Assembly: GCA_964245075.1 (NCBI GenBank)
Contig: CAXTLC010000004.1
Span: 24,150 to 88,149, forward strand
Length of the DNA stretch: 64,000 nt
DNA from: LMUY01 sp964245075
GTDB taxonomy: Bacteria; Pseudomonadota; Alphaproteobacteria; Acetobacterales; Acetobacteraceae
Direction: 5' to 3'
The notes beneath the pieces were generated by a model, which did no database searches, was not told the origin of the DNA, and saw only the letters and a list, made by a program, of their open reading frames with translations. Within the stretch, counting starts at the first letter, position 1. Each line of letters starts with the position of its first letter. Made by a program: the position numbers and the translations under genes. Shown piece after piece: positions 46,841 to 54,929 of the stretch.

Positions 46841-47772
46841 CGGGACAGGTCGATCGTGCTGCCGGCCATGTCAGGCAGGGCTGGGATGATCCCGGCGGAC
46901 ACGTACCATTTGGCCACCGCCTCGATCTGCCGTTGCTGCGCCGGACCGACCCCGACCGTTGGCACGGCATCCCGCGCGCCGAACGAGGCAGCCATGGCGG
47001 GGGGCAGTTTCAGCTCGCGCGCCCAAATCGCCCCGGCGGCGTCCGGGTTTGCCACGGCCCAGGCGTTGTCGGCCAGCAGCGTGTCGTAGATCACTTGCAG
47101 CAGCGCGCGGTGGTGCGCCGTGAAGTCCCGGCTCGCGACCGTCACGATGGCGTTCTCCGACCCCATCGCCGGACCGTTGGCGACCACCCGGGCGCCGTAG
47201 CTGTCCAGCGCCACGGTCAGGAAGGGGTCCCAGATGACCCAGGCGTCCACCGCGCCGGAGGCAAAGGCCGGCGCCGCGTCGGCGGGGCCGAGGAACACCC
47301 GGCGCACGCTGGCCGGGTCGATGCCGTTCTTCTCCAACGCGCGCACCAGGAGGTACTCGCCGGTGCCGCCGCGGGTCACTGCCACGCTGTGGCCGGGAAG
47401 GTCGGCGATCGTGCGGATCGGGCTGCCATCCTTGACCAGCAGCGTTTCCGCGTCGGCGCCCATGTGCTGGTAGGTGAAGATCACGACCGGCGCCTTGGCG
47501 GCGAGCGAGGCGACGGACGACGTGGAGCTGCCAACGGTGATGTCGATCGCCCCGGCGTTCAGCGCCTCGACCGCCGGGGCCGCGGCTGGGAAGGGACCAT
47601 CCCACTCGACGCGGGCGCCGTGATCGGCCAAAGCCTTGTCCAGCGTGCCGCGAGCCTTGGAAAGGGTGACGTCGTTGGTGCCACGCAACCAGCCGATCCG
47701 CACTAGGTCATCGGCCCGCACGGGCCGGCCAGCCGCGAGCAGCAGGGCGGTGACAAGCCAGGCGCGGACCAT
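46837..47772 (-). CDS. ABC transporter substrate-binding protein, sulfonate/nitrate type
   Basis: 311 residues from the ATG at 47772, giving a signal peptide (MVRAWLVTALLLAAGRPVRA). SsuA/NMT1-like fold: RIGWLRGTNDVTLSKARGTL, GAIDITVGSSTSSV, RTIADLPGHSVAVTRGGTGE, DAWVIWDPFL. It would bind a sulfonate, taurine or similar substrate in the periplasm. No permease or ATPase genes are adjacent; instead it overlaps a NIPSNAP gene. Substrate unknown. Confidence 0.88.
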   Translation of the reverse strand: MVRAWLVTALLLAAGRPVRADDLVRIGWLRGTNDVTLSKARGTLDKALADHGARVEWDGPFPAAAPAVEALNAGAIDITVGSSTSSVASLAAKAPVVIFTYQHMGADAETLLVKDGSPIRTIADLPGHSVAVTRGGTGEYLLVRALEKNGIDPASVRRVFLGPADAAPAFASGAVDAWVIWDPFLTVALDSYGARVVANGPAMGSENAIVTVASRDFTAHHRALLQVIYDTLLADNAWAVANPDAAGAIWARELKLPPAMAASFGARDAVPTVGVGPAQQRQIEAVAKWYVSAGIIPALPDMAGSTIDLSR

Positions 47773-47786
47773 CTGGCGGCGTCTGG

Positions 47787-48284
47787 CTAGCGCTTCAATC
47801 CCTTGCGCCAGCCGGGGACCCACCACTGGACCGGCTCCTGATCCTCCTCGTCAGCCTGGGCCTGGGGCGGCTTCGCCGGCTTGGCCTGGACCGGAGCGGG
47901 CACGGCCGCCGCCGCCGCGATGGCCTGCTCGGCATTGCGGCGCTCGGCGGCGAGCGCTTCGGCGTGGGCGATCTCGGCATGGGCGATCTTGGTCTGCAAC
48001 GCCTGGATGGTGGCATTGGCTTGCCGGAGCGCCGTCTCGGCCATCTCCCGCGCGGCACGCTCCGTTTGCAACGCTTCTTCCAGCTTGGCGGAAGCGGCGA
48101 CGCCCGGGTCCTTGCGGCCACTCAGGCGAACAACCGGAACATCCCCATCCTGGGCGAATTGCCGCGCTGGACGCGGGCCGTGATGCCCGTCCTGCCTGCC
48201 CCGGTTTCCCTCCAGCGTGCCGAGCGCGCGCCGCATGCGGGCCTCGTCCTCCTCCTCGGGGCTGGACAAATGCAAAGTCGTCAA
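47787..48284 (-). CDS. Unknown coiled-coil protein with conserved-looking WW tail
   Basis: 165 residues from a TTG at 48284 with GGAG eight bases upstream; the frame extends to an ATG at 48353, whose codons look less coding, and an ATG at 48236 is internal. A charged N-terminus (SSPEEEDEARMRRAL) precedes a long coiled coil of about 60 residues (KLEEALQTERAAREMAE, TALRQANATIQALQTKIAH), an Ala/Pro linker, then QEPVQWWVPGWRKGLKR. No family recognised. Ends 14 bp before the solute-binding gene, so they share an operon. Confidence 0.55.
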   Translation of the reverse strand: MTTLHLSSPEEEDEARMRRALGTLEGNRGRQDGHHGPRPARQFAQDGDVPVVRLSGRKDPGVAASAKLEEALQTERAAREMAETALRQANATIQALQTKIAHAEIAHAEALAAERRNAEQAIAAAAAVPAPVQAKPAKPPQAQADEEDQEPVQWWVPGWRKGLKR

Positions 48285-48422
48285 ACGATCAATCTCCAGG
48301 AAGATAAGGCGAGAACGCTCGAATCCTGCGCGCTTCCCGCAATTCCATAACATGGCTTGCGTTCACCGGTCACGCGCGGCGGATTTAAGCTTCGGGGGAG
48401 CCGGAACAAGGGGGCGGGGGTG

Positions 48423-49262
48423 TCAGCCCGGAGCAGCGCGGAAAACGAACGACCTCGCGTCCCATAGCCGGAACGGCTGCGCCACCGACACTGCCCAGCC
48501 ATGCGACGCCGCCCAGCGCGCCGCATCCGCACGGTCGGCCGCCTCCTCGCGCCCGTAGGACAGGTTTAGCACGGCCAGCGCCCCGCCTGGCAGCAGCGCC
48601 GCCGCGGCGTCCGCCACGACCGCCTCGGCCAGCCCGGCTTGCAGGACGTAGGGCATGCTGTCCGCCAGCAGCACCAGGTCAAACCGCCCGGCGGGCAGGC
48701 GGGTTCCGTCCGTGGTGTCGAACCGGAGCCCGGGGACGCCGGCATGGCGGCGCCGGGCCTCCGCCACCATGCCGGCCGACACGTCCACGCCGAGCACGCT
48801 GCGGCACCGCGGCGCCAGCGTGGCCGCCACCCGGCCGATGCCGCAGCCGAAATCCAGCACGGCGGCGTCCGGCGGCAGCAACCGCTCGGCACGGAGCCAG
48901 GTTGCGACCTCCGCGGTGGCGGCGGCCAGGATCGCCGGGTCTCCCAGGGAGTACAGCGCCACCCCCGCCTCCGGCGAGTGCGCCACGGCGTGGTCGAAGA
49001 ACGCGGCGATGCCGGGCAGGCCGCCCAGCGCGGTGTGGTCGCTGCCGGTGACGCGGATCTGCCCGGCCAACTGGTCCAGCCCGGCCGCGCGCCCGTCCAG
49101 CAACGCCGTCAACGCGCTCCAGGCGGGGCTGGGCGGCTCCGGCCGGGCGGCGGCGACAGCCGCGCCGATCGCGGCGGAGTCCATCCCGCCCAGCAGCATG
49201 CGGGCCAAGGCGACCTGCGGCGAGATCTCCCCCAGGAGGCAGAGCGCCACCGCTTCCGTCAC
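48423..49262 (-). CDS. SAM-dependent methyltransferase, partner of PurD-like ligase
   Basis: 279 residues. An all-helical N-terminal region (1-120) without known motifs precedes a class I methyltransferase domain: motif I VLDFGCGIGRVAATL, GVDVSAGMVAEAR, LVLLADSMPYVLQ and ALAVLNLSYG. Overlaps the ATP-grasp gene by 4 bp (ATGA), so it is co-translated with it. The helical front half might bind a carrier or partner. Substrate unknown; a methylated small metabolite or amino-acid conjugate is plausible. Confidence 0.8.
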   Translation of the reverse strand: MTEAVALCLLGEISPQVALARMLLGGMDSAAIGAAVAAARPEPPSPAWSALTALLDGRAAGLDQLAGQIRVTGSDHTALGGLPGIAAFFDHAVAHSPEAGVALYSLGDPAILAAATAEVATWLRAERLLPPDAAVLDFGCGIGRVAATLAPRCRSVLGVDVSAGMVAEARRRHAGVPGLRFDTTDGTRLPAGRFDLVLLADSMPYVLQAGLAEAVVADAAAALLPGGALAVLNLSYGREEAADRADAARWAASHGWAVSVAQPFRLWDARSFVFRAAPG

Positions 49263-50521
49263 AGCCAGCCCAGCCGGCGCAGGGTGGCGCCCTCGTCCCG
49301 CACGAAGCGTGCGCCGATGTCGTCGCGCCAGCGCAGGTCGGGCGCGATCACGTTGCGCGCCCGCGCCCGCGCGGCGTCCTGCGCCGCCGCCACGTCCGGC
49401 CCGGTGCCCGTCACGATCATCAGGTGGCCGGAGCGGCGGTGGCCCAGCAACTGGCCCGCCTCCCGCCGCATGTCCACGAGGTGGTAGTGCGGCAGCTCGG
49501 ACGCGTCCGGCTCCACGGCATAGAACACGGGGGGATCGTCCGCGGCGCTGGCGTCGGGGGCCGAGGCGGGGAAGGGCGGCACCGTGAGCACGATGGCAAC
49601 CGCCCAGCCCGGCAAGGTCCGGAAGCCTTCCGCGCCGCCGAACGCCATGCGGCGCAGCAGGTCACCCCAGCCATCCGCCTGCATGGCGGCCAGGATGGCG
49701 AAACCGGGATTGCCGAAGCGGCACGTCAGCTCCAGCGGAAACGGCCCGCGCTCATCCACGATCAGGTTGAGGTTGACGTAGCCCACATGCCCGGCGGCGG
49801 CCAGCACGGGGGTGAGCCGCTCCAGCGTCGCCGCGTGGAGGCGCTCGGCGCCCTCGAACGCGGCGAGCGTGCCCATCTCGCCGGTCATCTCGCCCATGTC
49901 GCCGGGGAAGAACCGCTTGTGCTCGAAATCGATGCAGGCGGGGTGGAGGAAGCGCGTCCCGTCGAAGTAGCCGCCGATCCCCACCTCGATGCCGCGCAGC
50001 CGCTCCATCAGCAGCACCACGCCCCGTTCGGGACCCTGCCGCAGCAGGAAGGCGATGTCCGCCCCGGCGGGGTGCTCGCCGATGAAGGTGGCGCCGATGC
50101 CGCCGTCATACTTCAGCACGTAGGCGCCGGGGTTGCGGCCGAGCCAGTCGGCGGCGGCGGCGGGCGTGGCGAAGCCCTGGCTCCAAGCGGTCGGCAGCCC
50201 CAGCCCGGCCAGCACGGACTGGCCGTAGGCGCGGTCCGTTTCCAGCCGGTCCCCCAGCGCGCTGCCGCCGACCACGCGGTAGCCCTCGGCACGCAGACGG
50301 TCCTGCGCGGCGCCGTGGCCCAGCCCCTCGAACAGCACGATGCCGTCGCGCCCGACCCAGGGAAGCTCCGAGCGCCAGTCCTCGACCGGGTCGATGATGC
50401 CGCCGAACGCGCGCAGCGGGGCCGGGTCGATCGCGTGGACGCGCACCTCGTGGCCCTCGCGCACCAGCGCGAGATAGATGTCTCCGAGGTAGATCCGCAG
50501 CCCGATGGCGAGGATCCTCAT
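49259..50521 (-). CDS. PurD-like ATP-grasp ligase of unknown substrate
   Basis: 420 residues. Looks like phosphoribosylamine-glycine ligase in fold (YVLKYDGGIGATFIGEHP; PLELTCRFGNPGFAILAAMQ) but lacks the GGREH start of true PurD (it reads MRILAIGLRIYLGDIY). So it is a PurD-like paralog that may join other carboxylate and amine groups. It overlaps the methyltransferase gene; a true purD should exist elsewhere. Divergent from the AtzG-like gene across 127 bp that probably contain both promoters. Confidence 0.8.
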   Translation of the reverse strand: MRILAIGLRIYLGDIYLALVREGHEVRVHAIDPAPLRAFGGIIDPVEDWRSELPWVGRDGIVLFEGLGHGAAQDRLRAEGYRVVGGSALGDRLETDRAYGQSVLAGLGLPTAWSQGFATPAAAADWLGRNPGAYVLKYDGGIGATFIGEHPAGADIAFLLRQGPERGVVLLMERLRGIEVGIGGYFDGTRFLHPACIDFEHKRFFPGDMGEMTGEMGTLAAFEGAERLHAATLERLTPVLAAAGHVGYVNLNLIVDERGPFPLELTCRFGNPGFAILAAMQADGWGDLLRRMAFGGAEGFRTLPGWAVAIVLTVPPFPASAPDASAADDPPVFYAVEPDASELPHYHLVDMRREAGQLLGHRRSGHLMIVTGTGPDVAAAQDAARARARNVIAPDLRWRDDIGARFVRDEGATLRRLGWL

Positions 50522-50648
50522 GGCGGCGGTGCCGGGCAGGAGCAGGTCATGACTCTTGATCTAAGGGCTGATCCCGCCGCCGGCCACCGGTATCGACACC
50601 CCGAAGGCAACCGCCCTAGGCTTCGCTACCGCAGCATGGAGCCTCCGC

Positions 50649-50846
50649 ATGGCCTATCCACCCGAGATGCTGGCTGCCGAGTTCGACATCCTCATGGCGC
50701 GGGCCGGGCTCGCCTTGCCGCCAGGGCGGCGGGAGCAGGTGCTGGTGGCCTATGCCGAGCTGCGGGACCAGGCGGACCTGCTGCGCGGCCCGCGCACGGC
50801 GGCGGCGGAACCGGCCAACGTGTTCCGCCTGACGCGGATCGCCTGA
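50649..50846 (+). CDS. AtzG-like (DUF4089) small amidase partner
   Basis: 65 residues. Helical pattern MLAAEFDILMARAGLALPPG then REQVLVAYAELRDQADLLRG is that of DUF4089/AtzG, the small subunit that binds the AtzE amidase. It ends 2 bp before the amidase GTG, so they are co-translated. It probably stabilises the amidase rather than carrying out catalysis. Confidence 0.8.
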   Translation: MAYPPEMLAAEFDILMARAGLALPPGRREQVLVAYAELRDQADLLRGPRTAAAEPANVFRLTRIA

Positions 50847-50848
50847 GC

Positions 50849-52249
50849 GTGGACGCTTCCATCGCCGGCATGGGCCGGCAGTTGCGGAGCGGGCAGGTGA
50901 CGTCCGAGGCGCTGACCCGGGCCGCGCTGGACCGCGTGGCGGCCGTGGACGGCGCGCTGCACGCCTTCATCACCATCACCGCGGAGCGCGCGCTGGAGGA
51001 CGCGCGGCGGGCGGACGCCGCCTTCGCCGCCGGGCAGGACGCCGGGCCGATGCAGGGCATCCCCTACGCCTTGAAGGACATCTACGACACCGCCGGCATC
51101 CGCACGACCTGCCATTCCCGCCTGCTGGAACACAACGTCCCGGCGGCGGACTGCGCGGTGGCGCAGAAGCTGGCGGCGGGCGGCGGCGTGCTGCTCGGCA
51201 AGCTGGCGACGCACGAGTTCGCCATCGGCGGCCCGTCCTTCGACCTGCCGTTCCCGCCCGCGCGCAACCCCTGGAACCCCGACTGCATCACCGGCGGCTC
51301 CTCCTCCGGCTCGGGCGCCGCGGTCGCGGCCGGAGCCGTGCGGATGGCGATGGGCTCGGACACCGGCGGCTCCATCCGCGGCCCGGCGGCGTATTGCGGC
51401 ACCGTGGGGATCAAGCCGACCTACGGCCGGGTCAGCCGGCGCGGCGTCTTCCCGCTCTCCTACACGCTGGACCACGCCGGCCCGCTGACCCGCAGCGTGA
51501 TGGACGCGGCGATCACGCTGCGGGTGATCGCCGGCCATGACCCGCTGGACCCGGCGAGCGCCGACGAGCCGGTGGACGACTACCTGTCCGGCCTGGAGGG
51601 CGGGGTGAGCGGCCTGCGCCTGGGCGTGCCCCGCGCCTTCTTCGCCGCCGCCCCCGCCACCGCGCCGGACATGCTGGCCGCGTTCGACCGCGCCTGCCAT
51701 GCCCTGCGGGAGGCTGGCGCCACCGTGGAAGACGTGACGCTGCCGGACTACGCGCTGTTCAACGCGTGCGGCCGGGCGATCCTGGCCGCCGAAGCGTTCG
51801 CCGTGCACGAGTCGGACCTGCGCTCCCGCTTGGCGGAGTACGGCGCCATCACCCAGCAGCGCCTGCTGCTGGGCGCCTGCGTCACCGGCCCCGACCTGGT
51901 GCAGGCCTTCCGCGCCCGGCGCGAGCTGACGGACACCGTGAACGGCACGCTGGGCCGCTACGACGCGCTGCTGACCGCGTCCGCGCTGGCCGAAGCGCCG
52001 CGGTTCGACGCGGTGCCGGACCCGAACCGCTCCGCCATCGCGCCGATGCAGACCATCTCGTTCAACGTCACCGGCCACCCGGCGCTGAGCGTGCCGACGG
52101 GCAAGGGCACGACCGGCCTGCCGCTGTCGCTCCAGGTCGTGGGCAGGCCGTTCGACGAGGCGATGGTGCTCCGGGTGGCGCGGGCGATCGAGCTGGCGAC
52201 GGGCTGGGACGGGGCGGCGGGCGAGCCGCCGGACGTGCGCGCCAGCTAA
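50849..52249 (+). CDS. Amidase signature family enzyme, AtzE-like
   Basis: 466 residues from the GTG at 50849. Amidase signature Ser-cisSer-Lys triad: Lys in IPYALKDIYDT, Ser in GGSSSGSGAAVAAGA, and cis-Ser/Ser in MGSDTGGSIRGPA. AtzE hydrolyses 1-carboxybiuret; paralogs act on other small amides. The AtzG-like partner just upstream supports an AtzE-type enzyme, though the substrate is unproven. accA follows 44 bp downstream. Confidence 0.9.
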   Translation: MDASIAGMGRQLRSGQVTSEALTRAALDRVAAVDGALHAFITITAERALEDARRADAAFAAGQDAGPMQGIPYALKDIYDTAGIRTTCHSRLLEHNVPAADCAVAQKLAAGGGVLLGKLATHEFAIGGPSFDLPFPPARNPWNPDCITGGSSSGSGAAVAAGAVRMAMGSDTGGSIRGPAAYCGTVGIKPTYGRVSRRGVFPLSYTLDHAGPLTRSVMDAAITLRVIAGHDPLDPASADEPVDDYLSGLEGGVSGLRLGVPRAFFAAAPATAPDMLAAFDRACHALREAGATVEDVTLPDYALFNACGRAILAAEAFAVHESDLRSRLAEYGAITQQRLLLGACVTGPDLVQAFRARRELTDTVNGTLGRYDALLTASALAEAPRFDAVPDPNRSAIAPMQTISFNVTGHPALSVPTGKGTTGLPLSLQVVGRPFDEAMVLRVARAIELATGWDGAAGEPPDVRAS

Positions 52250-52293
52250 CCACCCCTAGCCCTTCGTACCCGGAATGGCTACAGCACCCAGCC

Positions 52294-53250
52294 ATGCGCG
52301 CCTTCCTGGACTTCGAGAAGCCCATTGCCGAGCTGGAAGGCAAGATCGAGGAGCTCCGGCAGATGCAGGAGCCGGGCGGGATCAACATCGCCGAGGAGAT
52401 CGCGCGCCTCACCGACAAGGCCGACAAGCAGTTGCGCGCCACCTACGCCCGGCTCACCCCGTGGCAGAAGTCGCAGGTCGCCCGCCACCCGGACCGGCCG
52501 AAGGCGCTCAGCTACCTCGGCGCGCTGATCGCCGACTACACGCCGCTCGCCGGGGACCGCGCTTTTGCCGAGGACGCGGCCGTGGTGGGCGGGCTGGGCC
52601 GGTTCGACGGCCGCCCGGTGGTGGTGATCGGCACGGAGAAGGGCCACGACACCGAGAGCCGGGTCGCCCACAACTTCGGCATGGCCCGGCCGGAAGGCTA
52701 CCGCAAGGCCCGCCGCCTGCTGGAGCTGGCCGGCCGCTTCGGCCTGCCGGTGCTCACCTTCGTGGACACCGCCGGCGCCTTTCCGGGCATCGAGGCGGAA
52801 GCGCGGGGCCAGGCGGAGGCGATCGCCCGCTCCGTCGAGGCCTGCCTGGCGGCGCCGGTCCCGATCGTGGCGACCGTGATCGGGGAAGGCGGGTCCGGCG
52901 GCGCCATCGCGCTGGCCACCGGCGACCGGGTGCTGATGCTGGAACACGCGATCTACTCGGTGATCTCGCCCGAGGGCTGCGCCTCCATCCTGTGGCGGGA
53001 CGCGGCGCAGGCGGCGCTGGCGGCGGAAGCGCTGCGGCTGACCGCGGAGGACCTGCGCACGTTGCGCCTGGTGGACACCGTGATCCCGGAGCCGCTGGGC
53101 GGCGCGCACCGTGACCCGGCGGCCACGGTGGCGGCGGTGGGGGAGGCGGTCCGGGTGGCGCTTGCCGGGCTGGCCGGGCTGGACGGACCGACCCTGCTCG
53201 CGCGGCGGCGGGAGAAGTTCCTGGCGATGGGCCGCGAGGCGGTGGTCTAG
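52294..53250 (+). CDS. accA: Acetyl-CoA carboxylase carboxyltransferase subunit alpha
   Basis: 318 residues from the ATG at 52294 (MRAFLDFEKPIAELEGKIEE), the standard AccA start. DTESRVAHNFGMARPEGYRK, TFVDTAGAFPGIEAEARGQ, and GEGGSGGAIALATGD (oxyanion loop) follow. With AccD it transfers CO2 from biotin to acetyl-CoA for fatty acid synthesis. Its stop overlaps the stop of the convergent lipoprotein gene at CTAG. Confidence 0.96.
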   Translation: MRAFLDFEKPIAELEGKIEELRQMQEPGGINIAEEIARLTDKADKQLRATYARLTPWQKSQVARHPDRPKALSYLGALIADYTPLAGDRAFAEDAAVVGGLGRFDGRPVVVIGTEKGHDTESRVAHNFGMARPEGYRKARRLLELAGRFGLPVLTFVDTAGAFPGIEAEARGQAEAIARSVEACLAAPVPIVATVIGEGGSGGAIALATGDRVLMLEHAIYSVISPEGCASILWRDAAQAALAAEALRLTAEDLRTLRLVDTVIPEPLGGAHRDPAATVAAVGEAVRVALAGLAGLDGPTLLARRREKFLAMGREAVV

Positions 53251-53519
53251 CCCGGCGCGGGGCGCAGGGCGTAGCCGCGGGACTGCATGCAGGCCACCAT
53301 GTCCTGCCGCTCCGGCGCGTCGGACGCGAACAAGGCGCGGATGCTGGATTGCGGCGTGGCGTTGGCCGCCCGGGTCGCCTTGGCGGAGGCCTGCTTCTGG
53401 CAGCGCTGGAGATCCGTCCTGTAGCGCGCGGCGCCGTGATCCCCGGCGAAAGGCGGGTCGTAGGACGCGCAAGCCGCCAACAGCAGCGCGAGGGCGACGG
53501 TCGAACGCGGTATCGTCAT
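53247..53519 (-). CDS. Small predicted lipoprotein
   Basis: 90 residues from the ATG at 53519, preceded by AGGAAGAG. Lipobox LLLAAC at about 11-16 in MTIPRSTVALALLLAACASY. The mature part has two more Cys (RCQKQ, ACMQSRGY), and QDMVACMQSRGYALRP resembles the ends of many small periplasmic Acetobacteraceae proteins. No known family. Convergent with accA. Confidence 0.7.
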   Translation of the reverse strand: MTIPRSTVALALLLAACASYDPPFAGDHGAARYRTDLQRCQKQASAKATRAANATPQSSIRALFASDAPERQDMVACMQSRGYALRPAPG

Positions 53520-53598
53520 GGCGACTCTTCCTGACGGCTGCGGGCCATGAGCAGCCTGCAACGGATCGGGTAGCATCGGACGTAGAAGGAATCACGGC

Positions 53599-54402
53599 AT
53601 GCCATGTAACCCGCCCCGAATTCAGGCCGTCCTGCTGCTCCTGACGCTGGCCGGGTGTGCGGCGCAGCCAGGAGGGTCCATCCCGCCGGTCGCGGTCGAG
53701 GGCGCGCGGCCGTCCCCGGCGCCGCTCTCTGGCCGGCTGCTGCTGCCATCCGGACCGGGGCCGCATCCGGTCGTCATCCTGCTGCACGGCTGCGGCGGCG
53801 TGGGGGCGAACACCGCGCTCTGGGCGGAGCGGCTGCGGGGTTGGGGCTACGGATCGCTGACGCTGGATAGCTTCTCGCCGCGCGGCGTCGCCTCGGTCTG
53901 CGCGGCTGGCCGCCAAGCGCTGGTGACCCGGTTCGACCGCGCCGGGGACGTGGTGGCGGCTTCGCGCTGGTTGCAGGCACAGCCCGGCGTGGACGGCGCA
54001 CGCATCGCGGTGCTGGGCGAGTCGCACGGCGGGGGTACGGCGGCCACGGTCACGCTGCATCCATACGCGGACGAGGCTGCCGTAAAAGGCGCGATCGACT
54101 ACTACGGCAATTGCCGTAACCCAGGCCGCTACAGCGGCTTGCCGCTGCTTGCCCTGGCCGGCGAGGACGACACCTGGGGCCCGCCGGCGCGGACGTGCAA
54201 GGCATTCGGCGATGCCCTGCCCCCGGGCGACGCTTTCACGCTGGTCACCTACCCGGGCGTGGTGCACGCCTTCGACAACCCGAACCTGGTGCAGCGGCGA
54301 TTCAGCGAGGCCCACCCGATGCAGTACGATCCTTCGGCCGCCGCGGACAGCTTCGCCCGGGTGAAAGCGTTTCTTCAGCGCACAGTCGGCCCTGGCGGCT
54401 GA
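53599..54402 (+). CDS. Lipoprotein dienelactone hydrolase-family protein
   Basis: 267 residues. Lipobox LTLAGC in the leader predicts a lipoprotein. Alpha/beta hydrolase: oxyanion HGCGGVGANTALW, nucleophile Ser in LGESHGGGTA, Asp in LAGEDDTWGPP and His in PGVVHAFDNPN. Dienelactone hydrolase-like enzymes hydrolyse esters or lactones; here probably in the periplasm. Stands alone after accA. Confidence 0.85.
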   Translation: MPCNPPRIQAVLLLLTLAGCAAQPGGSIPPVAVEGARPSPAPLSGRLLLPSGPGPHPVVILLHGCGGVGANTALWAERLRGWGYGSLTLDSFSPRGVASVCAAGRQALVTRFDRAGDVVAASRWLQAQPGVDGARIAVLGESHGGGTAATVTLHPYADEAAVKGAIDYYGNCRNPGRYSGLPLLALAGEDDTWGPPARTCKAFGDALPPGDAFTLVTYPGVVHAFDNPNLVQRRFSEAHPMQYDPSAAADSFARVKAFLQRTVGPGG

Positions 54403-54416
54403 GCGCCGAGCGCCCG

Positions 54417-54842
54417 TCACTTCTGCAGACGCTGAAGATAGGTGCCTGTTGCCCCGCTTCGGCGCAGGCCGACGTGCCAGGACTGTTCCACGACACCAGG
54501 TTCGTCCACGGTGGCCGACCCGGTCGGTTTGAGCATCAGGATCGTTGCGCCCGAAGACAGCGTCACGTCCTCATCGGTGATCCGCAGCACCTTCCAGCCG
54601 CCAATCGCCTCACCTTCCTGAACGACCTCGGCCGATGCCGAACTTTGCAGCTGTAACGTAGCCAAGGCGAGGGTCGACGTCCGAACGATTCCGCTCAGCC
54701 GTGGAGTCCCAGCGTCCAAGTCCGCTCGACCAGCAATCTGCCCAGTCATGCTTCGGTCCGGCGGAACCAGCGTAGGAAGCTCCTGAGCATAAGCCGAAGC
54801 AAATGATAGGACAAAAAGCATTGTCAGGGTTCGTGCAACCAT
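54417..54842 (-). CDS. Secreted GspC/PilP-like HR-domain protein
   Basis: 141 residues. Signal peptide MVARTLTMLFVLSFASAYA. The mature part has LSGIVRTSTLALATLQLQS, GEAIGGWKVLRITDEDVTLS and SGATILMLKP, matching the periplasmic homology region of type II secretion GspC or pilus PilP. No secretion genes are near, so it is an orphan domain. Lower GC than the core genes, like the multicopper oxidase that diverges from it. Confidence 0.6.
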   Translation of the reverse strand: MVARTLTMLFVLSFASAYAQELPTLVPPDRSMTGQIAGRADLDAGTPRLSGIVRTSTLALATLQLQSSASAEVVQEGEAIGGWKVLRITDEDVTLSSGATILMLKPTGSATVDEPGVVEQSWHVGLRRSGATGTYLQRLQK

Positions 54843-54929
54843 GCTGTATCCTACCCACGTGAGACAATCTCACCAGAGCGAATCATTTTAACCTTGCCGT
54901 ATTACAAATGACTTCTTGGGGTCTATCCT

